Below are positions 1 through 8,862 of a stretch of 20,077 nucleotides of DNA, piece by piece (position 1 is the stretch's first letter; every line of letters starts with the position of its first letter). Source of the DNA: Pseudomonadota bacterium (GTDB lineage: Bacteria; Pseudomonadota; Alphaproteobacteria; Sphingomonadales; Sphingomonadaceae). The position numbers and the translations under genes are program-made. Under the pieces are notes generated by a model. The model was not told the origin of the DNA. It saw only the letters and a list, made by a program, of their open reading frames with translations, and made no database searches. The DNA lies in assembly GCA_023422695.1 (NCBI GenBank), contig JAFAGN010000134.1, positions 1-20,077 on the forward strand, read 5' to 3'.

Positions 1-20
1 GCCCCCGCCTGCGCGGGGGC
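1..20 (-). terminator. GC-rich hairpin ending the glt operon
   Basis: A perfect 8-bp inverted repeat (GCCCCCGC at 1-8, GCGGGGGC at 13-20) encloses a 4-base loop. On the minus strand it lies 9 bases after the gltB stop codon, the usual place for an intrinsic terminator. The window ends here, so any U-tract cannot be seen. It could also be one copy of a dispersed GC-rich palindrome. Confidence 0.55.
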
Positions 21-29
21 GACGACCGT

Positions 30-3000
30 TTACTCCGCCGCGACCACCTCGGCCTCTGCATCGCTCAGCGGATGGACCAAACGCGACAGCATTTCTTTCG
101 GGCACACCTGCCAGAACTGTCCCTTCCAGCGATCCCAGTCGGCGAGGATTTCGCTGGACCATTTGCTGCCGGTCGCCTTGGCATGATCTTCGACCAGATC
201 CCTCACCACCGCTTCCCAATGCGCGCTGTCGATGCGCTGCCAGACGATCGATTCGGGATTGGCGCGGCGTTCGAACAGGCCGTCGGTGTCGAGGATAAAG
301 GCCATGCCGCCGGTCATCCCGGCACCAAAGTTCGAACCGACCGGGCCCAGGATCACCGCGGTGCCGCCGGTCATATATTCGCAGCCATTGGCGCCGCAGC
401 CTTCGACGACGACCTTCGCGCCCGAATTGCGGACCGCGAAACGCTCGCCCGCCTGACCCGCGGCGAGCAAGGTGCCCGACGTCGCGCCATAAAGGACGGT
501 GTTGCCGACGATGCTGTTATGCTGGCTGACCAGCGGGCTCGACACCGTGGGGCGCACGACGATGCGACCGCCCGACAGGCCTTTGCCGACATAGTCGTTC
601 GCGTCGCCGAACACTTCCAGCGTGATGCCGCTGCACAAAAAGGCGCCGAGTGACTGCCCCGCCGTGCCGCGCAGGCGGATCTGGACGTGATTGTCGGCAA
701 GCCCGCTCATCCCGAACTTTGCGGTCACCTCGGCCGACAGGCGCGTGCCGACGGCGCGGTGGGTGTTGCGGACGTTGTAGGTCAGCTGCATCCGTTCGCC
801 GCGCTCGAACAGCGGCTTGGCGTCGCTCAGGATCTGCGCGTCGAGGCTGTCGGGCACCGGGTTGCGGCCGCCGCCCTGCGAGCGGCGCTGGTTGTCGGGC
901 GCATCGACTTTGGCGAGGATCGGGTTGAGATCGAGGTCGTCGAGATGTTCGGCGCCGCGGCTGACCTGGCGCAGCAGCTCGGTGCGGCCGATCACCTCGT
1001 CGAGGCTGCGGCAGCCGAGCTTGGCCAAGATTTCGCGCACTTCCTCGGCGATGAAAGTCATCAGATTGATGACCTTCTCGGGGCTGCCGGTGAACTTGGC
1101 GCGCAGTTTCTCGTCCTGCGTGCAGACCCCGACGGGACAGGTGTTGCTGTGACACTGGCGCACCATGATGCACCCCATCGCGACGAGGCTGAGCGTGCCG
1201 ATGCCATATTCCTCGGCCCCCAAAATGGCGGCGATGACAATGTCGCGCCCGGTCTTGAGCCCGCCGTCGGTGCGCAGGCGGATGCGATGGCGCAGCCCGT
1301 TGAGGGTCAGCACCTGATTGACTTCGCTGAGGCCCATTTCCCACGGAGTGCCGGCATATTTGACGCTGGTCTGCGGGCTGGCGCCAGTGCCCCCGGTGTT
1401 ACCTGCGACAAGGATCACGTCGGCGTGCGCCTTGGCAACCCCAGCGGCAACCGTGCCGATGCCCGCCGAGCTGACGAGCTTCACACACACCCGCGCCTTC
1501 GGGTTGATCTGCTTGAGATCATAGATGAGCTGCGCCAGATCCTCGATCGAATAGATATCGTGGTGCGGCGGCGGCGAGATGAGCGTCACCCCCGGCGTCG
1601 CATGGCGCAGCCGCGCGATGAACTCGGTGACCTTGAAACCCGGAAGCTGGCCGCCCTCGCCGGGCTTGGCGCCCTGTGCGACCTTGATCTCGATCTCGTC
1701 GCAGGCGCCCAGATATTCGGCGGTGACCCCGAAGCGCCCCGATGCGATCTGCTTGATATTGCTGTTGGCGTTGTCGCCATTGGCATAGGGTTGGTAGCGC
1801 TCGCTGGCTTCGCCGCCTTCGCCCGACACCGCCTTGGCGCCGATGCGGTTCATCGCGATCGCCAGCGTCTCGTGCGCTTCGGGCGACAGCGCGCCGAGAG
1901 ACATGCCCGGGGTGACGAAGCGTTTGCGGATTTCGGTGATCGCCTCGACCCCGTCGAGCGCGACGCCCTGCGCCGGATAGTTGAATTCCATCAGGTCGCG
2001 CAGATAGACCGGCGGCAGATCGGCGACCCCGCGCGAGAATTGCAGATAGGTTGAGTAGCTGTCGGTCGCGACCGCGGTCTGGAGCAGGTGCATCAACTGC
2101 GCCGAATAGGCGTGCGTCTCGCCGCCCGCGCGCTGGCGATAGAAGCCGCCGATCGGCAGCGTGGTGGCGCGTTTGTCGAACGCCGCTTCATGCTTCTCGG
2201 TCGCGTTGATGAACAGCGATTGGTAACCCTCGCCCGAAATCTTGGCCGGCATGCCGGGGAACAGGTCGTTGACGAGCGCGCGCGAAAGGCCGACCGCTTC
2301 GAAATTATAACCGCCGCGATAGCTGGAGATCACTGCGATCCCCATCTTGGCGAGGATCTTGAGCAGTCCGTCGTCGATCGCCTTGCGGAAGCGCAGGTGG
2401 CAGTCGTTCAGCGACAGGTCGCCGCCGAACAGCCCGCGCGCATGGCGGTCGGCGATCGCGGCTTCGGCCAGATAGGCGTGGACGGTCGTCGCGCCGACTC
2501 CGACGAGCACCGCAAAGGCATGGGTGTCGAGCACCTCGGCCGAGCGGACGTTGATCGAGGCATAGCTGCGCAGGCCTTTGCGCACGAGGTGGGTGTGGAC
2601 GGCGGCTGCGGCCAGCACCATCGCCATGCCGACGCGGCCTTCGCCGATCGCCTGGTCGGTCAGGAACAGTTCGCTGCGCCCGGCGCGCACCGCGTCTTCG
2701 GCCTCGCGGCGGACGCGCGCGATCGCGTCGCGCAGGGTCGCTGCGTCACCGCCGACGGGGAAGGTGCAGTCGATGTCCGCGACAGCATCGCCGAAATAGG
2801 CGCGCAGCCGGTCCCAATCGTCGCCGACGAGGACCGGGCTGTCGATGACCAGCACATGATCGCTCTGGCCGCGCTCGTCGAGGATGTTGGCGAGGTTGGC
2901 GAAGCGCGTCTTCAGGCTCATCACATGCCGTTCGCGCAGACTGTCGATCGGCGGGTTGGTGACCTGGCTGAAATTCTGGCGGAAAAATTGCGCGACGTGG

Positions 3001-4559
3001 CGCGGCTTGTCGGAAATGACCGCGAGCGGGGTGTCGTCGCCCATCGAACCGACGGCTTCCTTCGCATCCTCGACCATCGGCGACAGGATCAGCTCCATAT
3101 CCTCCATGGTCAGCCCCGCGGCGACCTGGCGGCGCAGCAGTTCGGGGCGATCGAAGACGGGCAAGCTCGACTTACCGCCTTTGGGCAGGTCGGCCATCGT
3201 GCGGAAACCCTTGACGCGCGAGGCATAGTCGGCGGCGCCTGCGATCTTGTCCTTGATCGCCCGGTCTTCGTAGAGGACGCCTTCTTCCAGATCGACGGCG
3301 ATCATCTGGCCGGGGCCAAGGCGGCCCTTCTTGCGGATGCTCGCCTCGGGCAGCAGCACCATGCCGCTTTCGGAGCCGACGACGAGCAGATTGTCGGCGG
3401 TCAGCGTGTAGCGCAGCGGGCGCAGCGCATTGCGGTCCATGCCCGCGACGGCCCAACGGCCGTCGGTCATGGCGAGCGCGGCGGGGCCGTCCCACGGCTC
3501 CATCACGCTGGCGAGATAATTGTACATCGCCTTGTGCGCGTCGGGCATTTCGGGTTCGTTGACCCACGCTTCGGGGACGAGGATCAGCTTCGCGGTCGGC
3601 GCATCGCGCCCGGCGCGGCACAGCGTCTCGAACACCGCGTCGAGCGCGGCGGTGTCCGATGCCCCCGCCGGGATCACCGGTTTGATATCTTCCGAATGCT
3701 CGCCGAATGCGAGGCTCGCCATCTTGATCTCGTGGCTTTTCATCCAGTTCTTGTTGCCGCGGATCGTGTTGATTTCGCCATTATGCGCGAGGCAGCGGAA
3801 CGGCTGCGCCAGCCACCATTGCGGAAAGGTGTTGGTCGAATAGCGCTGATGGAACACCGCCACCCGGCTTTCGAACAGCTTGCTGGTCAGATCGGGATAG
3901 AAATCGGCAAGGCTTTCGGCGAGGAACAGCCCCTTGTAGATGATCGAGCGGCACGACAGGCTGCAAACGTAAAAGTCGGCGATCTGCGCCGCGATGACCT
4001 TTTTCTCGATCCGGCGGCGGACGAGGTACAGCTGCTTTTCGAACTCGGCGAGCGACGCCTCGTCGGGCAGCGGCCCGGCGATCATGATCTGCTCGATCTC
4101 GGGACGCGTGCGCTGTGCCTTGTCGCCGATCACCGACACATCGACCGGCACCTGGCGCCAGCCATAGATGGTGAAGCCCGCGTCGATGATTTCGGCCTCG
4201 ACGATCGTCCGGCATTCCTCCTGCGCGCCCAGATCGGTGCGCGGCAGGAACACCATGCCGACGGCGAGGCGGTTCGGGCGCACCTTGTGCCCCGACGCCG
4301 CGATCGCATCGTCGAAGAAGCGCACCGGCAGGTCGACATGGATGCCCGCGCCATCCCCCGTCTTGCCATCGGCATCGACCGCGCCGCGGTGCCAGACCGC
4401 GCGCAGCGCCTCGATCGCCGCCTCAACGACACGGCGCGACGCCTTGCCATCGGTCGCCGCGACCATGCCGACGCCGCAGGCATCGGATTCCATGTCGGGG
4501 CGATACATGCCCTGCTCGGCAAGCCGCGCGCGATCGGGGGTAGGGTAGTGGGTCATCAT
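30..4559 (-). CDS. gltB: Glutamate synthase (NADPH) large (alpha) subunit
   Basis: This subunit hydrolyses glutamine at its N-terminal glutaminase site, channels the ammonia, and reductively adds it to 2-oxoglutarate to make glutamate using electrons from GltD. The protein has 1509 residues, close to the usual size of about 1500. A short propeptide ends before Cys28 of the SDACGVGM motif, the expected N-terminal nucleophile after cleavage. Then follow the class II glutaminase domain (to about 430), the central domain, the FMN-binding synthase domain (about 830-1210) with the 3Fe-4S cysteine cluster GCIMVRQCHSNTCPVGVC near 1130-1146, and the C-terminal GXGXG beta-helix (about 1270-1470). The start is ATG-ATG at 4559/4556, preceded by CAGGAC. 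An in-frame upstream extension to 4847 is Arg/Pro-rich, overlaps the preceding gene and is not credible. It is the last gene of the operon, 22 bp after a DUF2059 gene. The identification is near certain. Confidence 0.97.
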   Translation of the reverse strand: MMTHYPTPDRARLAEQGMYRPDMESDACGVGMVAATDGKASRRVVEAAIEALRAVWHRGAVDADGKTGDGAGIHVDLPVRFFDDAIAASGHKVRPNRLAVGMVFLPRTDLGAQEECRTIVEAEIIDAGFTIYGWRQVPVDVSVIGDKAQRTRPEIEQIMIAGPLPDEASLAEFEKQLYLVRRRIEKKVIAAQIADFYVCSLSCRSIIYKGLFLAESLADFYPDLTSKLFESRVAVFHQRYSTNTFPQWWLAQPFRCLAHNGEINTIRGNKNWMKSHEIKMASLAFGEHSEDIKPVIPAGASDTAALDAVFETLCRAGRDAPTAKLILVPEAWVNEPEMPDAHKAMYNYLASVMEPWDGPAALAMTDGRWAVAGMDRNALRPLRYTLTADNLLVVGSESGMVLLPEASIRKKGRLGPGQMIAVDLEEGVLYEDRAIKDKIAGAADYASRVKGFRTMADLPKGGKSSLPVFDRPELLRRQVAAGLTMEDMELILSPMVEDAKEAVGSMGDDTPLAVISDKPRHVAQFFRQNFSQVTNPPIDSLRERHVMSLKTRFANLANILDERGQSDHVLVIDSPVLVGDDWDRLRAYFGDAVADIDCTFPVGGDAATLRDAIARVRREAEDAVRAGRSELFLTDQAIGEGRVGMAMVLAAAAVHTHLVRKGLRSYASINVRSAEVLDTHAFAVLVGVGATTVHAYLAEAAIADRHARGLFGGDLSLNDCHLRFRKAIDDGLLKILAKMGIAVISSYRGGYNFEAVGLSRALVNDLFPGMPAKISGEGYQSLFINATEKHEAAFDKRATTLPIGGFYRQRAGGETHAYSAQLMHLLQTAVATDSYSTYLQFSRGVADLPPVYLRDLMEFNYPAQGVALDGVEAITEIRKRFVTPGMSLGALSPEAHETLAIAMNRIGAKAVSGEGGEASERYQPYANGDNANSNIKQIASGRFGVTAEYLGACDEIEIKVAQGAKPGEGGQLPGFKVTEFIARLRHATPGVTLISPPPHHDIYSIEDLAQLIYDLKQINPKARVCVKLVSSAGIGTVAAGVAKAHADVILVAGNTGGTGASPQTSVKYAGTPWEMGLSEVNQVLTLNGLRHRIRLRTDGGLKTGRDIVIAAILGAEEYGIGTLSLVAMGCIMVRQCHSNTCPVGVCTQDEKLRAKFTGSPEKVINLMTFIAEEVREILAKLGCRSLDEVIGRTELLRQVSRGAEHLDDLDLNPILAKVDAPDNQRRSQGGGRNPVPDSLDAQILSDAKPLFERGERMQLTYNVRNTHRAVGTRLSAEVTAKFGMSGLADNHVQIRLRGTAGQSLGAFLCSGITLEVFGDANDYVGKGLSGGRIVVRPTVSSPLVSQHNSIVGNTVLYGATSGTLLAAGQAGERFAVRNSGAKVVVEGCGANGCEYMTGGTAVILGPVGSNFGAGMTGGMAFILDTDGLFERRANPESIVWQRIDSAHWEAVVRDLVEDHAKATGSKWSSEILADWDRWKGQFWQVCPKEMLSRLVHPLSDAEAEVVAAE

Positions 4560-4581
4560 TGTTGTCCTGACGGCTCGTATC

Positions 4582-5772
4582 TTATTTGCTGGGCGGTGCG
4601 GTGCCGAGGCGCTTGCGCGCATTGGCAATCGCCTCTTGTTCGGCCTCCACAGCCGCGAATGACGCATTGTCGGCAGCAGCTTGCAGCTCTTCATATTTTG
4701 CTCGGTCGGCGGCAGACCAGTTGGTCGGGTCGAACGCTGGGTCGTTGCCACCTTCTGCTGCGGCATCGGCGGCTGCGGCAGCCGCATCAGCAGCAGCATC
4801 CGCGGAGTCGGTGTAATCCGATGCCTCAGCGGCCGCCTCGACCGCATCCTCGGCCGGGCTGTTCCACATGTCGCGCTGTTCCTTCAGCACCTTCACGTCG
4901 ACCTTCATCAGCTTGGCGAGCTTCGACAGCTCGGCTTCGCTCAGGTCGCTGAGCTGCTTTTCCTTCGGCAGCTCCTTCATGTCCTTTTCGATCGTCGGGG
5001 CGCGGTCCATGAATTTCGACACCAGCGGCGGCACTGCCTTGATCATGGCCAGCATCACCTGCGGATCGGCCTGAAGCGCCATCCATTCGGACGTGTAGGC
5101 CTGACCGGCGGGGGTCGCGAAGAAGCCGTTCATGTCGTTGAGCTGCGCCGCGCTGAACTTGCGGGCATAGGCCTGCGCCATGCCGCTGCGCATCGGGGTT
5201 TCAAGGTCACGCAGCGCTTCGCTGATCAGCGGCTTGATCACCTTCATCACCTGGTCTTCGCGCTGCTGGCGATAGGGGTCGAGCAAGTCTGCCGCTGCGA
5301 TCTTGCTCGCCTCGTCGAGCAGCGCGATCTTTTCGCTTTCGACCCCGGTCTTGATCGACAGCATCAGGTCGGACATGCCCCCCATCTCGCCCAAGATGCC
5401 TTTGAACAGCTTGCCGTAAAGATTATCGAGCATCTTTTCGAGGCTGCCCGGCGGCACCAGCGCGCCTGTCGTTTGCTGCGCCAGCGCCAGCTGCGCCGGG
5501 GCGACCGGCGGCAGCTTGTCGGTGCCATAGATCTTTTCGATCAGCGCGATCGCCTTGTCGATTTCCGCCTGCATCTTGGCCTTGGCATCCGCCATCGCCG
5601 CTTCGCTGCTGAACTCGCCTTGCGCATCGTCGGCAGGCGCTACAATCTCGGCCACGGGCGCTTCGGTTTGCGCGGCGAAAGCGGTCGCGGGTGCCAGCGC
5701 GGCAGCGCCAGCGAGAAGAAGCATTCTCAGGCCCATTGTCTTGCGGCTCTGTCCGAAGAATTTCATTTTCAT
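4582..5772 (-). CDS. Exported DUF2059 protein with Ala-rich C-terminal tail (longer paralogue)
   Basis: A 396-residue protein of unknown function. A basic N-terminus is followed by a hydrophobic stretch (about 17-30) and a signal-peptidase site near AFA/AQ (33-34), so it is probably periplasmic. A DUF2059 domain is recognisable around 175-240, with the typical ARKFSAAQLNDMNGFFATPA segment where a Phe-rich helix meets a (S/T)PxGQ turn. Residues 310-340 are almost only Ala, Asp and Glu, encoded by GCN-rich triplet repeats near 4756-4860, and the tail to 396 looks helical and charged. The start ATG overlaps the stop of the upstream gene (ATGA at 5769-5772) and is preceded by GAGGAG, indicating translational coupling. 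It lies between gltD and gltB and is a diverged duplicate of the neighbouring DUF2059 gene. Nothing here shows a link to glutamate synthesis other than co-transcription. Confidence 0.85.
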   Translation of the reverse strand: MKMKFFGQSRKTMGLRMLLLAGAAALAPATAFAAQTEAPVAEIVAPADDAQGEFSSEAAMADAKAKMQAEIDKAIALIEKIYGTDKLPPVAPAQLALAQQTTGALVPPGSLEKMLDNLYGKLFKGILGEMGGMSDLMLSIKTGVESEKIALLDEASKIAAADLLDPYRQQREDQVMKVIKPLISEALRDLETPMRSGMAQAYARKFSAAQLNDMNGFFATPAGQAYTSEWMALQADPQVMLAMIKAVPPLVSKFMDRAPTIEKDMKELPKEKQLSDLSEAELSKLAKLMKVDVKVLKEQRDMWNSPAEDAVEAAAEASDYTDSADAAADAAAAAADAAAEGGNDPAFDPTNWSAADRAKYEELQAAADNASFAAVEAEQEAIANARKRLGTAPPSK

Positions 5773-6389
5773 GCCCTTTTCTCCTCGGCAGTACGATCCA
5801 GCGTCTTTTCCAGTTCCTCTTGCAGCTTCTTCAATTCTTCAGGCAACTTTTCCATGCTCTTTGCCATCGAAGCGCGTTGCCATTCGGCAATGTCTGGATC
5901 GGACATGATCCCCATGACTTCGGTCACATAAAGCTGACCCGTAGGTGTGCGAAAAAAGGCGTGCATCTCACCTAGTTGCACGGTCGTAAAGCGGCGCGCA
6001 TAGGCTCGCGACATCGCTTCGATCAATTCCGGCATCTCCACCTTGAGCTGTTCGATTGCCGATTGGGTTTGACGGGCAATAAAACGATCGAATATCTTGG
6101 CGATATCGGGATTATCGAGCGTGCCCCGCTGACGAAAAGATTGCTTAATGCCGGGCACTATATTGTCCATCATCGCAGTGATCATCTGCTCTATCATCGC
6201 GTCGCGCTGCTCGGGCGGCATCATGGCCGACATCAACTGTTGTGCCGCTACCAACCGTTCGGCGCTTAGCGGTGCGCCTGCGGTCGGCACTTCGGCTTGA
6301 GCTGAAATTGGCATTGCTACCATCGCAATACCCAGCAGTACGGATTTCCACCTATTTTTCATCAGCATGATCCTTCCCCTGTTGGTCAT
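5769..6389 (-). CDS. Exported DUF2059 protein (shorter paralogue)
   Basis: A protein of about 206 residues with a signal peptide (positively charged KNRWK, hydrophobic core, cleavage likely after AQA at about 32) and a DUF2059 domain around 108-170, shown by ARRFTTVQLGEMHAFFRTPT. The C-terminus (180-206) is Lys/Glu-rich and probably helical. Function is unknown; the product should be periplasmic. The chosen start (6389) makes an ATGA overlap with the gltD stop and has AAGAAGG upstream. A start at 6368 (MLMKNRW) is nearly as good, with AGGGGAAGGATC before it and a more compact signal peptide. An in-frame start at 6428 would run into gltD and is less likely. The gene is clearly less GC-rich than its neighbours: by hand count 58 of 120 bases are G or C at 6061-6180, against 38 of 60 at 901-960 in gltB. 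Confidence 0.83.
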   Translation of the reverse strand: MTNRGRIMLMKNRWKSVLLGIAMVAMPISAQAEVPTAGAPLSAERLVAAQQLMSAMMPPEQRDAMIEQMITAMMDNIVPGIKQSFRQRGTLDNPDIAKIFDRFIARQTQSAIEQLKVEMPELIEAMSRAYARRFTTVQLGEMHAFFRTPTGQLYVTEVMGIMSDPDIAEWQRASMAKSMEKLPEELKKLQEELEKTLDRTAEEKRA

Positions 6390-7828
6390 GCTGCCTTCTT
6401 TTCGCTTTTCGCTTTGGCTTTCAACCACTTTGCCATCTGGTCGCTGACATCGCGGCCATCGCGGATGCCCCAGACCACCAGGCTGGCGCCGCGGACGATG
6501 TCGCCCGCGGCGAAAACGCCGGGCAGGCTGGTCATCATCGTCTGATGATCGACGCGCAGCGTGCCCCAGCGCGTCACGCTTAGGTCGGGGGCGCCGAACA
6601 GGTTCGGCAGTTCCTCGGGATCGAAGCCGAGCGCCTTGATCACCATGTCGGCGGGCAGGTCGAAGGTGCGGCCGGGGTCGACCTCGGGGCTGCGGCGGCC
6701 GCTGGCGTCGGGAGCGCCCAGGCGCATCCCGGCGACCGCGACGTCCTTCACATGCTTGTCGGCGGTGAAGCTGGCGGGGGCCGACAGCCAGACGAACTCG
6801 ACGCCTTCTTCCTCGGCATTCGACACTTCGCGCAGCGACCCCGGCATATTCTCACGGTCGCGGCGATAGAGGCATTTGACCGACTTCGCGCCCTGCCGCA
6901 CCGCGGTGCGGACGCAGTCCATCGCGGTGTCGCCGCCGCCGATGACGACGACATGCTTGCCCGCGGCGTTCAGGCGGCCGTCGTCGAAGGCAGGAACCGC
7001 ATCGCCGAAACCTTTGCGGTTCGACGCGACGAGATAGTCGAGCGCGGGGATGACGCCCTCGGCCTCGTTGCCCGGCACATGGATCTCGCGCGCCTTGTAA
7101 ACGCCGGTGGCGATCAGCAGCGCGTCATGCTTCTGGCGCAGCGCGTCGAGCGTCGCATCGGCGCCGACCTCGAAACCCAGATGGAAGTGGATGCCGCCCG
7201 CGGCGAGCCGGTCGATCCGCCGCATCACGACGTCCTTCTCCAGCTTGAAGCCGGGGATGCCGTAGGTCAGCAGTCCGCCGGCGCGGTCGTGGCGGTCGTA
7301 CACATGCACCTCATGCCCCGCGGCGCGCAGATATTCGGCGGCGGTCAGCCCGGCGGGACCGGCGCCGACGATGCCGACCGACTGGCCGGTCGCCGCGCCG
7401 GGATGCAGTGGCTCGACCCAGCCCTCGGCCCAGGCGGTGTCGGTGATATATTTCTCGACGCTGCCGATCGTCACCGCGCCATGGCCCGAAAATTCGATCA
7501 CGCAATTGCCTTCGCACAGCCGATCCTGCGGGCAGATGCGGCCGCAGATCTCGGGCATCGTCGAGGTCGCGTTGCTCAGCTCATAGGCTTCGCGGAGGCG
7601 CCCCTCGGCAGTTAGCCGCAGCCAGTCGGGGATGTGGTTGTGCAGCGGGCAATGCACCGAGCAATAGGGGACGCCGCATTGCGAGCAGCGCGCCGCCTGT
7701 TCATCGGCGTCGGGCGCCGCATAGCGCTCGGCGATTTCGCGAAAATCCTGCGCGCGATCCGCGGCGGACCGTTTGTCGGGATAGGATTGTTCACGCTCCA
7801 CAAACCGGAGCATGCGATCGGCAGCCAT
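6386..7828 (-). CDS. gltD: Glutamate synthase (NADPH) small (beta) subunit
   Basis: GltD is the FAD-containing electron-entry subunit: it oxidises NADPH and passes electrons through 4Fe-4S clusters to GltB. The protein has 480 residues, the normal length. The N-terminal ferredoxin-like domain carries two cysteine motifs, CSQCGVPYCSVHC (about 48-60) and CGRICPQDRLCEGNC (about 94-108). The FAD-binding motif GIVGAGPAGL lies near 152 and the NADPH-binding motif VVIGGGDTAMDC near 295. The C-terminal FAAGDIVRG segment (near 440) is typical of the second FAD contact. The ATG at 7828 is preceded by AGAAGGGG, a good ribosome-binding site; an internal Met at residue 6 is a weaker alternative. It is the first gene of the operon, behind a 158-bp AT-richer region that should hold the operon promoter. 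Confidence 0.97.
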   Translation of the reverse strand: MAADRMLRFVEREQSYPDKRSAADRAQDFREIAERYAAPDADEQAARCSQCGVPYCSVHCPLHNHIPDWLRLTAEGRLREAYELSNATSTMPEICGRICPQDRLCEGNCVIEFSGHGAVTIGSVEKYITDTAWAEGWVEPLHPGAATGQSVGIVGAGPAGLTAAEYLRAAGHEVHVYDRHDRAGGLLTYGIPGFKLEKDVVMRRIDRLAAGGIHFHLGFEVGADATLDALRQKHDALLIATGVYKAREIHVPGNEAEGVIPALDYLVASNRKGFGDAVPAFDDGRLNAAGKHVVVIGGGDTAMDCVRTAVRQGAKSVKCLYRRDRENMPGSLREVSNAEEEGVEFVWLSAPASFTADKHVKDVAVAGMRLGAPDASGRRSPEVDPGRTFDLPADMVIKALGFDPEELPNLFGAPDLSVTRWGTLRVDHQTMMTSLPGVFAAGDIVRGASLVVWGIRDGRDVSDQMAKWLKAKAKSEKKAA

Positions 7829-7986
7829 GCAAATTCCCCTTCTGAGCGGGGCAGATGCATGGCGCGGCGGGCGCTGTCACGAGCGAAATGGCATTTAGGT
7901 AAGAATTGCTGCCTTAAAATTCGACAATTTTGATCAGCGCATATGTGGCGGCGCAACTATCTTTCACAATTGGTACCGTTTCGGGC
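7829..7986 (-). promoter_or_regulatory. Probable promoter/operator region of the gltD-gltB operon
   Basis: This 158-bp gap between uppP and gltD is clearly AT-richer than its surroundings, especially 7890-7980, as expected for the operon promoter. It holds a palindrome AAAATT-CGAC-AATTTT at 7916-7931, about 90 bases upstream of the gltD start, which could be an operator or part of the uppP 3' end. I see no clear sigma54 signature (GG-N10-GC with TTGGCA context) and no convincing -35/-10 pair, so the promoter position is not resolved. Confidence 0.45.
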
Positions 7987-8787
7987 CTATCTGGCGGCCA
8001 GCCACGCCAGTGCGACCGCGCCCAGGATGATTCGATACCAGGCAAAGGGGGCAAAGCCATAACGGCCGACGATCGCGACGAGCGCCTTGACCACCGCCAG
8101 CGCCACGACGAACGCGACCCCCAGCCCGATGGCGATCGCCGTCAGATCGTCGACCACCAGCACGTCGCGGTCCTTCCATAACGAATAGACCGTTGCGCCC
8201 ATCATCGTCGGAACCGCGAGGAAGAAACTGAACTCGGCAGCGGTCTTGCGTTCGACCCCCATCAACAGCGCCCCCATGATCGTCGCGCCCGACCGGCTGA
8301 CCCCGGGGATCATCGCGATGCACTGGATCGCGCCGATGGCGATCGCGGTCCGCAGCGGCATCGCCTCGACGCTTTCGACCTTCACCACCTTGACCATCCG
8401 CTCGATCGCCAGAATGACGACCCCGCCGACGATCAGCGCGATGGCGACCGTCGTCGGCGACTGGAGCAAGGCCCGGATCGCTTCATAAGCGACGGCGCCG
8501 ATCAGCATCGCGGGCAGAAAGCCGATCAGGATGTTGCGCGTGAACAGGATCGAATCGCGATCCCGCCGGAGCAGCCCCATGCCGACGTTCCAGAACCGCT
8601 GACGATAGGCGACGAGCACCGCCAGGATGGCGCCGAGCTGGATCGAAATCTTGAACGCCGCCGATCCTTCGCCGGTAAAGCCGAGCAGTTCGGCGGCAAG
8701 GATCAGGTGGCCGGTCGACGACACCGGCAGAAATTCGGTCAGCCCTTCGATGATGCCGAGCAGGATGATGGTCGCAAGGTCGTGCAT
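7987..8787 (-). CDS. uppP: Undecaprenyl-diphosphatase (bacitracin-resistance type)
   Basis: UppP dephosphorylates undecaprenyl pyrophosphate to undecaprenyl phosphate on the outer face of the inner membrane, recycling the lipid carrier for peptidoglycan and O-antigen; high activity gives bacitracin resistance. The 266-residue protein is nearly all hydrophobic with about eight membrane segments, the usual size. Both signature regions are present: EGLTEFLPVSSTGHLIL at 14-30, with the catalytic-type Glu14 and Glu18, Ser/Thr turn and His27, and PGVSRSG at 161-167 with the conserved Arg165. The ATG at 8787 has CCAGGAC six bases upstream. A TTG 18 bases further upstream would add six residues but has no ribosome-binding site. 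It lies 75 bp after the NDUFA9-like gene and is probably on the same transcript. Confidence 0.95.
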   Translation of the reverse strand: MHDLATIILLGIIEGLTEFLPVSSTGHLILAAELLGFTGEGSAAFKISIQLGAILAVLVAYRQRFWNVGMGLLRRDRDSILFTRNILIGFLPAMLIGAVAYEAIRALLQSPTTVAIALIVGGVVILAIERMVKVVKVESVEAMPLRTAIAIGAIQCIAMIPGVSRSGATIMGALLMGVERKTAAEFSFFLAVPTMMGATVYSLWKDRDVLVVDDLTAIAIGLGVAFVVALAVVKALVAIVGRYGFAPFAWYRIILGAVALAWLAAR

Positions 8788-8862
8788 GAAATGTCCTGGG
8801 GTCAATCGCCCCAGCGACCATAGCGATCGGGCGGGGCAGGCCGCGGCCTGGTGACGTGGAGT

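Noticed and set aside
687..2054. A 455-codon plus-strand open frame opposite gltB
   Set aside because: Antisense to the FMN and GXGXG domains of gltB, with no domain of its own.
4560..4847. N-terminal extension of gltB
   Set aside because: It overlaps the DUF2059 gene, is Arg/Pro-rich, and GltB normally has only a short propeptide before the catalytic Cys.
2088..4952. A 954-codon open frame on the plus strand opposite gltB
   Set aside because: It lies wholly antisense to a clear gltB, has His/Arg/Asp-rich unnatural composition and no domain; long antisense frames are common in GC-rich genes.
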